Shown in pieces: positions 16,521 to 25,207 of a stretch of 64,000 nt of DNA (position 1 is the first letter of the stretch; each line of letters starts with the position of its first letter). Where the stretch lies: the NCBI RefSeq assembly GCF_009733815.1, contig NZ_WNXY01000010.1:1-64000 (forward strand). Direction: 5' to 3'. This DNA comes from Pseudactinotalea suaedae (lineage in GTDB: Bacteria > Actinomycetota > Actinomycetes > Actinomycetales > Beutenbergiaceae). The position numbers and the translations under genes are program-made. The notes under the pieces are model-generated. The model was not told the origin of the DNA. It saw only the letters and a program-made list of their open reading frames with translations, and searched no databases.

Positions 16521-18017
16521 TCAGCGGGCGGCTGTGGACGACGCTCGGTACAACGACGCCAGCTTCGCTTCCTGACTCTCCCACGAGTAGGTCTGCTCCA
16601 GGTCTCCCTGCGCGATGCGCTCCCGGTACCTCGGCAGCGCGGCGAGCGCCCGCGTCAGTGCTTCCGCGCACGCGTCGACGTCCCCGTATGGGAAGACTTC
16701 CCCCACGCCCGTGCGACGGACGAAGGCTCCCATCTCGGCCAGGTCACTCGTGATGATCGGGAGTCCGGCAAAGACGTAGTCGAAGATCTTGTTGGGCAAG
16801 GCCATCTCGTGGTTAGGAATTCCGCCGATCATGGGGTGGATGCCCAGGTCAGCCGTTCGTAGGTAGTCGAGCACAGCCTCGGGCTCGACCGGCTGCAGCA
16901 GGTGCATGCGGTCAGCGACACCCATCTCCTCGCCACGACGCGCGAGCTCTGGGGCGAAAGGAGCTGTCGGGCTCGGGACACAGACGAGGGCGAGGTGCAC
17001 GCCCGGTACCTGGGCGAGAGCATCGACCACGGTGGCGACTCCGCGTTTGGGGGCGGTCACCCCGGAGTAGACGAGCAGCGGTATCTCTGGAGCGAGCCCG
17101 CAGTCGCGACGGATGTCGGACGGGGCCACGGCGCGACTGCTGACGACAGGCGCGTTCAGGACCACCGTCGGCCGGGCAGCAAGCCGATGGTTGCGGTGGA
17201 GCGCATCGGCGATGGGCTCGCTGACCGTGATCACCGCGTCCACGCTCTTGATGTGATGCGCCTCCATCTGCCGCCACGCGGTTCGCAACCGTTCGCTCGA
17301 CCGGACCGCGCCGGCTACGAACTCGTGCGCGTCGTAGATCAGGCGCGGGCGCGCCCCGCGGGCAGCAAGGTGGTTCGTCGCGTTGACAACCGCTTCCAGA
17401 ACCGCGGCATCGTGGGCGTGGATGATGGCGGGGTCGTGGCGCCAGATCTCGCGGGTGAACGCCAGACTGATGTCTGAGAAGGCGGGAACTTCGTAGTTCC
17501 AGTCCAGGCGGCTCACCGGGCGCTCCTGGTCGTCGAACGCGGCCCACCGCCGCTGAAGGCGAGCCTCCCGGCCGTCGTGGTAGCGCACGCGCCACTCGGT
17601 CAGCAACCGGGCGAGGCGGAACATGGCGCGCACGAGCCGCGGGTGCCGGGAAGCTCGGAAGCCCGCAATTTCCTTCTGCTGACGCGCCCACTCGGCCTCT
17701 GCGTTGGAGCGATAGCCAGGAAACCCTGGGCGCCGTGCGCGGCGAGCGCGCTCCCGCTCCGCCTTGAGAGCGGCCAACGAGAAAGGAACCGGGAGCCCGA
17801 TGGTCGGGATTCCTTCGAGGTTCGCCTCGACGCGCTCGGTCGCCCCGCGCGGAAGTCCATGGATCAGGACCACGTCATAGCCGAGCTTGTGGACCGTCTG
17901 GGCAGACTTGCGGACTCGGGCATCAGCGACGATGTCGGTGTGCACGACCATGACGACCTTCGGCGCAGTCGTGGGGCCAGCCGTGGGACTTTCAGGAACC
18001 ACGTCGTCCACGCTCAT
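16521..18017 (-). CDS. Family 4 glycosyltransferase
   Basis: 498 residues of GT-B fold. The N-terminal Rossmann domain starts VVMVVHTDIVADARVRKSA, a form shared with the genes at 33691 and 40708. The acceptor half has YDAHEF. The donor-binding half includes LLVYSGVTAPKRGVATVVDA, HLLQPVEPEAVLDYLRTADLG and the nucleotide-sugar contact region LPNKIFDYVFAGLPIITSD with its Glu-like position replaced by Asp. It is expected to add a sugar to lipid-linked glycan. About 90 bases separate it from the CAP gene and 122 from the dehydrogenase upstream, in which I see nothing notable. Donor and linkage unknown. Confidence 0.88.
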   Translation of the reverse strand: MSVDDVVPESPTAGPTTAPKVVMVVHTDIVADARVRKSAQTVHKLGYDVVLIHGLPRGATERVEANLEGIPTIGLPVPFSLAALKAERERARRARRPGFPGYRSNAEAEWARQQKEIAGFRASRHPRLVRAMFRLARLLTEWRVRYHDGREARLQRRWAAFDDQERPVSRLDWNYEVPAFSDISLAFTREIWRHDPAIIHAHDAAVLEAVVNATNHLAARGARPRLIYDAHEFVAGAVRSSERLRTAWRQMEAHHIKSVDAVITVSEPIADALHRNHRLAARPTVVLNAPVVSSRAVAPSDIRRDCGLAPEIPLLVYSGVTAPKRGVATVVDALAQVPGVHLALVCVPSPTAPFAPELARRGEEMGVADRMHLLQPVEPEAVLDYLRTADLGIHPMIGGIPNHEMALPNKIFDYVFAGLPIITSDLAEMGAFVRRTGVGEVFPYGDVDACAEALTRALAALPRYRERIAQGDLEQTYSWESQEAKLASLYRASSTAAR

Positions 18018-18139
18018 CCCCAGGTCGTGCCTCAGTGCAACAGCACCAGGTTACTGGACGGGCAGGCGCGGACCGTCTCGCCGCTCCACAGGGCGTTCGA
18101 CCGGTGCTCCTGGTCGAGGAACTCAGACTCGACTCGTTC

Positions 18140-19432
18140 TCAACCCTGACCGACAACGATGCGCTTGACGCCGTCCCAACCGTCATCATCTGTCATGTTA
18201 CGACCGTCGACGAGAACCTCGACGCCCGGCAGCATCGCCGCAGACAGCCCCGCGTACTCAGGGTGGTCTGCCTGGATGATGGCACCGTCGATCGGCTCCC
18301 CGAGGGCGTAGGCGTCGAAGCCATATCCACCGAGCTCCTCGGCGGTGTACATCGGATCGTGGACGACGACCTCGGCACCGGCTGAGCGCAGTGCCGCGAC
18401 AGTCGGGAAGACGCCTGAGAACGCCGTCTCCTTGACGCGCCCACGGTATGACGCCCCCAGGACAGCGATTCGCTTCCCCGCCAGACCGCCGATCGCACCC
18501 TCGAGCAGACCGACGGTGTAGCCCGGCATCTGCATGTTGGCCTCGCGGGCAGCCCTCACGACGGTGGCGTCAGGATCTGTCCACAGGTACAGGCGAGGGT
18601 AGACCGGGATGCAGTGACCACCGACGGCGATGCCCGGGCGATGGATGTGACTGTAGGGCTGCGAGTTCGAGGCGTCGATCACCTGGAAGACGTCGATGCC
18701 GTTCTCGGCTGCGAACTTCCCGAACTGGTTGGCCAGCCCGATGTTGACGTCGCGATAAGTGGTCTCGGCCAGCTTCGCCATCTCAGCCGCCTCGGCGCTC
18801 CCGAGGTCCCAGACCCCGTTGCCGCGCTCGAGGTCGGGCCGCTCGTCGAAGTCGAGCACAGCCTCGTAGAACTGGGTGGCGAGCGCAGCACCGGCCTCGG
18901 TGAGACCGCCGACCAGCTTCGGATACTTGCGCAGATCGGCGAACACGCGACCGGTGAGCACACGCTCTGGCGAGAACACCAGGTGGAAGTCCGTGCCTTC
19001 CGTCAGACCGGAGACCTCCTCGATCAGCGGCTTCCAGCGGCTGCGGGTGGTGCCGACCGGAAGCGTGGTTTCGTAGGAGATCAGGGTGCCGGGCGTGAGG
19101 TGCTGGGCGAGCGATCGCGTCGCGCTGTCCATCCAGCCGAAGTCGGGTTCCCACGTCTCGTCGTTGACGAAGAGCGGCACGACGATGACGACCGCATCGG
19201 CGCCGGGAATTGCGTCACCGTAGTCGGTCGTGGCCCGGAGCGTGCCCGCCGCTACCGTCTCAGCGATCTTCTCCTGGAGGTGCGCCTCGCCCGGAAACGG
19301 CTCGTTTCCGGCGTTGACGATGTCCACGATCTTCTCGTTGACGTCGACACCGACGACCTGGTGACCTTTGGACGCGAACTGAACTGCGAGGGGCAGTCCG
19401 ATCTTGCCCAGCGCCACGACAGCGATCTTCAC
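18140..19432 (-). CDS. wbpA: UDP-sugar 6-dehydrogenase (WbpA/WecC type)
   Basis: 430 residues. An N-terminal NAD-binding Rossmann (VALGKIGLPLAVQFASKG), a central UDP-GlcDH helical domain with the catalytic Cys in GIAVGGHCIPVYP, and a C-terminal UDP-binding domain (VAVLGASYRGRVKETAFSG-like) are all present. Expected reaction: NAD-dependent double oxidation of C6 of UDP-GlcNAc (or UDP-ManNAc) to the uronic acid. The following three genes on the strand encode oxidoreductase, aminotransferase and acetyltransferase steps of the diacetamido-uronate route, which favours UDP-GlcNAc as substrate. An AAGGAAGGAA ribosome site precedes the ATG. An 87-base gap separates it from wbpB. Confidence 0.88.
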   Translation of the reverse strand: MKIAVVALGKIGLPLAVQFASKGHQVVGVDVNEKIVDIVNAGNEPFPGEAHLQEKIAETVAAGTLRATTDYGDAIPGADAVVIVVPLFVNDETWEPDFGWMDSATRSLAQHLTPGTLISYETTLPVGTTRSRWKPLIEEVSGLTEGTDFHLVFSPERVLTGRVFADLRKYPKLVGGLTEAGAALATQFYEAVLDFDERPDLERGNGVWDLGSAEAAEMAKLAETTYRDVNIGLANQFGKFAAENGIDVFQVIDASNSQPYSHIHRPGIAVGGHCIPVYPRLYLWTDPDATVVRAAREANMQMPGYTVGLLEGAIGGLAGKRIAVLGASYRGRVKETAFSGVFPTVAALRSAGAEVVVHDPMYTAEELGGYGFDAYALGEPIDGAIIQADHPEYAGLSAAMLPGVEVLVDGRNMTDDDGWDGVKRIVVGQG

Positions 19433-19519
19433 TCGCGGTTCCTTCCTTCAGGACCATCGGTCTATCTAGCGGCGGCGCCGCGGTGTCGGGCCTCGGAGCC
19501 GTTCCTGGCCCGAGCGACG

Positions 19520-20512
19520 TCAGACGGTGATCGGAACAGTCGTTCCGTCGGCGGCCGACGCCAGCACAGCCTCGGCCACGGCGACAGTCGCGTATCCCTG
19601 GCGCATGGTGACGATGTCGCTCTCCTTGCCGAGGACGGCATCGCGGAACGACTCGTGCTCGACCTGCAACGGCTCGCGCTTGGAGATGGCGTACCGGATC
19701 ACGTCGCCCTCGGAGACGCCACGGAACTGAGCGACGTCTTCCCAGACGGTCTTGACGACACCGTTGGCGTAGAACGTCAGGTCCGCCAGCAGCGTGTCCG
19801 CGATGAACGTCCCCTTCTCTCCGGTGACGACCGTCAGTCGCTCCTTCATGGGCGAGAGCCAGTTGACCAGGTGGTTGCTCACCGTGCCGCCCGAGAGGAT
19901 GCCGGTGATGGCCACCAGGTCCTCGTGCTCGCGGCCGCTCTTATACGCGGTGCGCGCCGACACCGCCGTGAACTGCTGCTGCGTGACCCACGCCGTCAGG
20001 TCGATGTCGTGCGTGGCGAGGTCCTTGACCACACCGACGTCGGCGATCCGAGCGGGGAAGGGTCCCTGTCGTCGGGTGGCGATCTGGTAGACGTCGCCCA
20101 GCTCGCCGCCGTCGAGCCGCTCGCGCAGCGACTGCAGCGCGGGGTTGTAGCGCTCGATGTGCCCGACGGCGCCCACAAGACCCTTGGCCTCGAACGCGTC
20201 CGCCAGCGCTCGAGCCCCCTCGGTGTCCTTCGCCAGCGGCTTCTCGACCATGGCGTGCACGCCGGCCTCGGCGAGGGCGAGCCCTGCTTCGGTGTGGAAC
20301 CGCGTGGGGGCGGCCACCATCGCGTAGTCGATACCGGCCTCGATGAGGGCGTGGACGTCAGGCAGCACGGGGAGTCCGCCCGCGACGCCGTGCGGGTCGC
20401 CACCGGGGTCCGCGACCGCCACCAGCTCGACGCCGTCGAGCGAACGCAGCACGCGAGCGTGGTGGCGGCCCATCATGCCGAGGCCGAGGAGGCCTGCTCG
20501 CAAGGTAGCCAT
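19520..20512 (-). CDS. wbpB: UDP-GlcNAcA 3-dehydrogenase (WbpB/WlbA-like, Gfo/Idh/MocA)
   Basis: 330 residues. An N-terminal Rossmann GLLGLGMMGRHHARVL binds NAD, and VEKPLAKDTEG is the hallmark EKP motif of Gfo/Idh/MocA enzymes. The C-terminal half is the mixed sheet that holds substrate. In the diacetamido-uronic acid pathway this enzyme oxidises C3 of UDP-GlcNAcA to the 3-keto form used by the aminotransferase; known members regenerate NAD with 2-oxoglutarate. It overlaps the aminotransferase gene by one base, so they are cotranslated. Assignment rests on family plus the flanking pathway genes; another sugar oxidoreductase specificity is possible. Confidence 0.82.
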   Translation of the reverse strand: MATLRAGLLGLGMMGRHHARVLRSLDGVELVAVADPGGDPHGVAGGLPVLPDVHALIEAGIDYAMVAAPTRFHTEAGLALAEAGVHAMVEKPLAKDTEGARALADAFEAKGLVGAVGHIERYNPALQSLRERLDGGELGDVYQIATRRQGPFPARIADVGVVKDLATHDIDLTAWVTQQQFTAVSARTAYKSGREHEDLVAITGILSGGTVSNHLVNWLSPMKERLTVVTGEKGTFIADTLLADLTFYANGVVKTVWEDVAQFRGVSEGDVIRYAISKREPLQVEHESFRDAVLGKESDIVTMRQGYATVAVAEAVLASAADGTTVPITV

Positions 20513-21609
20513 CAGGCACCTGCCTTGACGACGGTGTTGACCGCGGTGACGATGCGATCCAGGTGCTCCTGCGTCAACGACGGGTGCACCGGGAGCGAGA
20601 TCACCTCGCGAGCCGCGCGCTCGGTCTCCGGCAGGTCCAGCCCGGGCGCGAACGGCGCGAGCGACTCCAGCCGGTGGTTCGGGATCGGGTAGTAGACCCC
20701 GCTGCCGATGCCGTGCTCCTCACGGAGGGCCTTGACCACACGGTCCCGGTCCTCGACCACGCGGATCGTGTACTGGTGGTAGACGTGCGTGGCACCCTCG
20801 GCCACCGGGGGCACGACGACGCCCTCGAGGTTGGCGTCGAGGAACGCCGCGTTGCGCTGCCGATCCGCCGTCCAGCCACCCACCTTGCCCAGCTGGACGC
20901 GACCGATGGCGGCGTGGATATCGGTCATGCGGGCGTTGAACCCGATCACCTCGTTGGCGTACTGGCGCTCCATGCCCTGGTTGCGGAGCAGCCGCACCTG
21001 ACGTGCGATGTCGCCGTTGGCGCAGGACACCATCCCGCCCTCGCCGGAGGTCATGTTCTTCGTCGGGTACAGGGAGAACATCGCGAAGTCGCCGAAGGTG
21101 CCGACCTGCTGGCCGCCGAGCTCAGCGCCGTGGGCCTGCGCCGCGTCCTCGAAGATCTGCAGACCGTGCTCGGCCGCGAGTGCTGACAGGCCGGCCATGT
21201 CGGCGGGGTGCCCGTACAGGTGCACCGGCATGATCGCCTTGGTGCGGTCCGTGATGGAGGCGCGCACAGACTCGACGTCGAGGCAGAACTGATCGGGCTC
21301 GATGTCGGCGAAGACGGGCGTCGCACCGGTGAGCGCGACCGAGTTGCCGGTCGCGGCGAAGGTGAACGACGGCACGATCACCTCGTCGCCCGGTCCGATC
21401 CCCGCCGCCAGCAGTCCGAGGTGCAGCCCGGCGGTGCCCGAGTTGACGGCGACCGACTCGCGGCCTCCCGCCAGCTGCTCTCCGAACTCCTTCTCGAAGG
21501 CGGCGACCTCGGGGCCCTGCGCGATCATGCCGCTGCGCATGACGCGGTCGACGGCGGCGCGCTCGTCGTCGCCGATGATCGGCTTCGCGGCCGGGATCAG
21601 GTCGTTCAC
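20512..21609 (-). CDS. wbpE: UDP-3-keto-GlcNAcA aminotransferase (WbpE-like, DegT/DnrJ/EryC1)
   Basis: 365 residues of fold-type I PLP enzyme. Visible family features are AKPIIGDDERAAVDRVMRSG, GTAGLHLGLLA, DAAQAHGAEL and the PLP-lysine stretch SLYPTKNMTSGEGG. It should transfer an amino group from glutamate to C3 of the keto-sugar made by the WbpB-like enzyme. Its ends overlap both neighbours (one base with the oxidoreductase, four with the acetyltransferase), a compact three-gene unit. The active-site Lys is present, so it is an aminotransferase rather than a dehydratase of the same superfamily. Confidence 0.87.
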   Translation of the reverse strand: MNDLIPAAKPIIGDDERAAVDRVMRSGMIAQGPEVAAFEKEFGEQLAGGRESVAVNSGTAGLHLGLLAAGIGPGDEVIVPSFTFAATGNSVALTGATPVFADIEPDQFCLDVESVRASITDRTKAIMPVHLYGHPADMAGLSALAAEHGLQIFEDAAQAHGAELGGQQVGTFGDFAMFSLYPTKNMTSGEGGMVSCANGDIARQVRLLRNQGMERQYANEVIGFNARMTDIHAAIGRVQLGKVGGWTADRQRNAAFLDANLEGVVVPPVAEGATHVYHQYTIRVVEDRDRVVKALREEHGIGSGVYYPIPNHRLESLAPFAPGLDLPETERAAREVISLPVHPSLTQEHLDRIVTAVNTVVKAGA

Positions 21610-22211
21610 GCTTGCTCCTCGTCCTGCGGCACCAACGTCTCGCCGCGCTCGATATAGATCTCAGACGTACGTGGGCACTCCCAACGTCCGTCCCCGACAG
21701 ACACTAGGGGAAGCCCGGCCCGGCCCACCCACTTGATCCGGCGCGCCGGAACTCCGGCCACCAGTGCGAAGTCGGGCACGTCCTTCGTCACCACGGCGCC
21801 TGCTGCCACGGTGGCAAACCGGCCGATCGTGACCGGTGCCACGCACACGGCACGGGCGCCCACAGACGCTCCTCGGCGGATCGTCACACCGACCGCCTCC
21901 CAGTCGTGGCCGCTCTTCAGCGAGCCGTCGGGGTTGATGGCGCGCGGAAAGGTGTCGTTGGTCAGCACGACGGCCGGGCCGATGAAGACACCGTCCTCCA
22001 GGACCGCCGGCTCGTAGACGAGGGCGTAGTTCTGAACCTTGCAGTTGTCGCCCATGGTCACACCGGTGCCCACGTAGGCGCCCCGGCCGATGACGCAGTT
22101 CTCTCCCAGCACGGCGCTCTCGCGTACCTGAGCCAGGTGCCAGACGGACGTACCGTCGCCGATGGAGGCACGAGCATCGACGTCCGCCGACTCAACGATC
22201 CTGGTACTCAT
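21606..22211 (-). CDS. wbpD: UDP-GlcNAc3NA N-acetyltransferase (WbpD/WlbB-like)
   Basis: 201 residues, mostly left-handed parallel beta-helix made of hexapeptide repeats (for example IGRGAYVGTGVTMGDNCKVQ and GRFATVAAGAVVTKD). It acetylates the 3-amino group with acetyl-CoA, giving UDP-2,3-diacetamido-2,3-dideoxyglucuronate. I chose ATG 22211 because AGGGAAGGG lies just upstream; the open frame beyond it is not protein-like. It is the first gene of the leftward pathway operon, divergent from the ABC exporter across 200 bases. No C2 epimerase (WbpI-like) is found in the window. Confidence 0.87.
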   Translation of the reverse strand: MSTRIVESADVDARASIGDGTSVWHLAQVRESAVLGENCVIGRGAYVGTGVTMGDNCKVQNYALVYEPAVLEDGVFIGPAVVLTNDTFPRAINPDGSLKSGHDWEAVGVTIRRGASVGARAVCVAPVTIGRFATVAAGAVVTKDVPDFALVAGVPARRIKWVGRAGLPLVSVGDGRWECPRTSEIYIERGETLVPQDEEQA

Positions 22212-22411
22212 CCTGGCCCTTCCCTGGCGCAGCCGTGTCCGGATGGACGCCGCAAGCGTAGCCGGGCGGCCCGCAGGTGGCGCGGGCGCCGACCTGTGAG
22301 TCGCGCCACCCCTCCGTCGCTCGGCCTCGCCCACCCGTCCGCACGAAGGAGATGGTGGGTATCCTGACCGACGTCCATTGGCCGCCCGGTCGGGGACGAG
22401 GAGGGTGAGAG

Positions 22412-23278
22412 TTGGCAAGGTCGGCCACGGATACCGCGGATGAGGTGCACGTCTATGAACCTCATCGCGCAGGCATCCCTCCACTCGTTCCCTATTTTCG
22501 CGGTCTCTGGGCTCGCCGGGAGTTTGCGGCTGAGTTCTCCAAGTCCGGCATCCGGGCAGCCAACACGCAGACAGTCTTCGGGCAGCTCTGGCTGGTCCTG
22601 AATCCGCTGCTGCTCGCGCTCGTCTACTACTTCCTGATCGCTGTTCTCCGCGGCGGGGACTCAGGTGGCCTCCCGCGGCTGGCCAACCTGACAGGCGGCC
22701 TCTTCCTCTTCACTTTCGTGGCGGGAAGCATGTCCTCCGGCGCCAGCTCGGTGACGGGCGGCGGGCGGCTGATCATGAACATGAACTTCCCACGCCTGCT
22801 CATGCCGTTCGCTGCGGTCAGAACAGCATGGTTCAGGTTCCTGCCCACCCTTCCGGTCTACGTCCTGCTCCATCTGCTGTCCGGTGCGGGTTGGTCGTGG
22901 ACGATGCTCCTGTCCGTCGTGTTCCTGGGGTATGCCGTCGTCTTCGCCATGGGGATCGCTGCTCTTCTTGCGACGCTGCAGGTCTACTTCCGGGACACCT
23001 CGAGCTTCCTGCCCTACTTCAGCAGGATCTGGCTCTACGTCTCACCGATCCTCTGGGCGGTCCACGACACCGCCGGACAGTTCGGCACCTTGATGGCGAT
23101 CAACCGGATCGTCAATCCTCTCTACTCGATCGTCGGCGGTTGGGTCGAGCTCAGCCTCAACGGCGTGATGCCGAGCCCGACGACCTGGGTGATGGGTGCC
23201 GTCTGGGCCGTCGTCATGTTCGTCGTCGGATCGCTGCTGTTCATGTCTCGGGAGCGTGATTTCACTGTCCGCCTCTGA
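22412..23278 (+). CDS. ABC-2 type polysaccharide exporter permease (TagG/Wzm-like)
   Basis: 288 residues with six predicted membrane helices in the ABC2_membrane pattern. RAANTQTVFGQLWLVLNPLL near the N-terminus is the amphipathic interface helix typical of TagG/Wzm. It would form the channel that moves a lipid-linked glycan across the membrane, with the ATPase encoded next. The start is the TTG at 22412 (GAGGAGGG six bases upstream). The gene stands at the head of a rightward run of exporter and glycosyltransferase genes. A TATCCT in the 200-base divergent gap could be a -10 box, but this is weak. Confidence 0.87.
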   Translation: MARSATDTADEVHVYEPHRAGIPPLVPYFRGLWARREFAAEFSKSGIRAANTQTVFGQLWLVLNPLLLALVYYFLIAVLRGGDSGGLPRLANLTGGLFLFTFVAGSMSSGASSVTGGGRLIMNMNFPRLLMPFAAVRTAWFRFLPTLPVYVLLHLLSGAGWSWTMLLSVVFLGYAVVFAMGIAALLATLQVYFRDTSSFLPYFSRIWLYVSPILWAVHDTAGQFGTLMAINRIVNPLYSIVGGWVELSLNGVMPSPTTWVMGAVWAVVMFVVGSLLFMSRERDFTVRL

Positions 23279-23300
23279 TAGCACCTACGACGACGCTGAG

Positions 23301-24107
23301 ATGGACATCGCTCACTCAGCTCAGAAGCCGAGCCCGGGCGAGCCCCCGGTCGTCAGCGTCCAGGACGTCTCAATCACCTACCGCACGACGTTCGAGAAGG
23401 TTCCCACTCTCAAGTCGGCGATCGTCCGGCTCGGCCGTGGCGAGCGCGCCGTGCATGTCGTCGAGGCGCTCAAAGGCGTCAGCTTCGACGTCACACGCGG
23501 CTCGTCGGTCGGAATCATCGGCGCGAACGGCGCCGGCAAGTCCACCTTGATGAGGGCGATCGCCGGTGTCTTGCCGCCGTCATCCGGTCGTGTCGAGGTG
23601 CGCGGTCGGATCAGCGCGCTGCTCGCGCTCGGCGTGGGGTTCAACTCCGCCCTGACCGGACGCGAGAATGTGATCCTGGGCGGTCTTGCGTCTGGCCTGA
23701 GCCGCAAGGAGGTCGTAGCGCGCGCAGAAGAAGTTGCTGCGTTCGCCGAGATCGGTGAGTTCATCGATGTGCCGGTCCGGACCTACTCGTCCGGGATGTA
23801 CCAGCGGCTGGCGTTCTCCGTCTCCGTGCACATGGACCCCGACATCCTGCTGATCGACGAGGCGCTCTCGGCCGGTGACGCCAGCTTCAAGGTCAAGGCC
23901 AACGCGAAGATGGCAGAGCTGATGAAATCGGCCCGTGCCATGTTCCTCGTATCGCACTCGTTGAACGCTGTACGCGAGATGTGCGACGACGCCCTCTGGA
24001 TCCACAAGGGCAAGCTGATGATGCACGACACACCTGATGCCTGCATCAAGGCCTACACGAAGTTCCTCGAGGTCGGAGAGAACGCCTTCACGCTCGAAGA
24101 TCTATGA
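23301..24107 (+). CDS. ABC-2 type polysaccharide exporter ATPase (TagH/Wzt-like)
   Basis: About 268 residues: Walker A GANGAGKST (74-82), signature YSSGMYQRLAFS, Walker B ILLIDEALSAGD and switch His in FLVSHSL. It energises glycan export with the permease encoded upstream. The length is that of the bare ATPase; the C-terminal carbohydrate-binding extension of Wzt(O9a) and the long TagH tail are absent, implying export without recognition of a chain-end cap. The start is ambiguous: ATG 23301 is preferred, while a GTG at 23256 would overlap the permease but has its ribosome site too close. It overlaps the following glycosyltransferase by four bases. Confidence 0.9.
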   Translation: MDIAHSAQKPSPGEPPVVSVQDVSITYRTTFEKVPTLKSAIVRLGRGERAVHVVEALKGVSFDVTRGSSVGIIGANGAGKSTLMRAIAGVLPPSSGRVEVRGRISALLALGVGFNSALTGRENVILGGLASGLSRKEVVARAEEVAAFAEIGEFIDVPVRTYSSGMYQRLAFSVSVHMDPDILLIDEALSAGDASFKVKANAKMAELMKSARAMFLVSHSLNAVREMCDDALWIHKGKLMMHDTPDACIKAYTKFLEVGENAFTLEDL

Positions 24108-25207
24108 GCGGGCGAGCGGACGTCGCCGTGCTCACCTCGGGGCACGACGCAGCCGATGCTCGCCTCCACCGAGAGACAGCGGCTCTGCAACGGCGCGGGC
24201 TCGCCGTCGAGGTTCTCGCGCTGGGTGCGAGCTCGGACGGGCCGGCTGGCGCCACCGTGCGCACCTGGAAGCGCGGCAACCCGGTGCAGCGAGCCGTCCA
24301 CGCCGCGTCGCTCCCGTGGCGCACCCGCGCCGGCACCGTCATCACGCTCGACCCGGACATGGCGTTCATGACCGTCCTGCATCGCCTGCTCGGTCCCGGG
24401 CGAGGCCGCCGGATCGTCGCCGACGTCCATGAGGACTACGCGGCGCTGCTGGGCGACCGCGCGTGGGCTCGCGGCATCGCCGGTCTGCTCGGTCGGGCGT
24501 GGGCGCGGCTGGGCTCGTGGGCGGCCGCTCGCGCTGACCTCACTGTTGTCGCGGACAAGCATCTCCTCCCCGCGGCGCCACGTCGGATCGTGCTCAGCAA
24601 CAACGCCGACCTCAGCTTTCTCCCCGCACCTGCTGACCCTGAGCCGCAACCGCGCGCCATCTACATCGGCGACATCCGCTCCAGCCGCGGGCTCGACGCG
24701 ATGATCGAGGCGATGCGCGCAGCCCCCAGCTGGACGCTCGATCTCGTCGGCCGGGTGAGTACCGCCGCCGCTCGTGAGCTCCTGGAGCGCGTCGAGGCCG
24801 ATCATGACCTCGGTGGCCGAGTGCGCGTGCACGGTCAGCTGCCTCCCCGTCAGGCGTGGCAGCTGGCGCAGGGCGCGTGGGCAGGTTTGCTTCTGCTTGA
24901 GGACACACCGGCGTTTCGGGAGGCGGTGCCCAGCAAGCTCTACGAGTACACAGCGGTCGGACTCGCCGTCGTCGCGACGCCGCTCCCCCGGGTCGTCGAG
25001 CTCCTCCAGACGTGGGGCAACGGCGTGGTCTGCGCGTCGGCGGCCGAGGTCGCCGAGCAGCTGCGCTCGTGGGCCAGCAGCCCTACTGATCTCACGTCGC
25101 TGCACGAGGCGGCACGCAGCTGGCGTGCCGGGACACCCGATGAGCCGACCGAGCTCGCCGCCTTCGCCAGCGCCGTCAAGGCATTGAGCGTGAAGACGTC
25201 ATCATGA
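24104..25207 (+). CDS. Family 4 glycosyltransferase
   Basis: 367 residues, GT-B fold. N-terminal half with ADVAVLTSGHDAADARLHRE and DVHEDYAALL; C-terminal half with IYIGDIRSSRGLDAMIEAM and the donor-site segment PSKLYEYTAVGLAVVATP. It probably elongates the lipid-linked glycan in the cytoplasm. It is coupled by ATGA overlaps on both sides, to the ATPase and to the next glycosyltransferase, so the four-gene unit 22412-28315 appears to be one transcript. Specificity not predictable. Confidence 0.86.
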   Translation: MSGRADVAVLTSGHDAADARLHRETAALQRRGLAVEVLALGASSDGPAGATVRTWKRGNPVQRAVHAASLPWRTRAGTVITLDPDMAFMTVLHRLLGPGRGRRIVADVHEDYAALLGDRAWARGIAGLLGRAWARLGSWAAARADLTVVADKHLLPAAPRRIVLSNNADLSFLPAPADPEPQPRAIYIGDIRSSRGLDAMIEAMRAAPSWTLDLVGRVSTAAARELLERVEADHDLGGRVRVHGQLPPRQAWQLAQGAWAGLLLLEDTPAFREAVPSKLYEYTAVGLAVVATPLPRVVELLQTWGNGVVCASAAEVAEQLRSWASSPTDLTSLHEAARSWRAGTPDEPTELAAFASAVKALSVKTSS

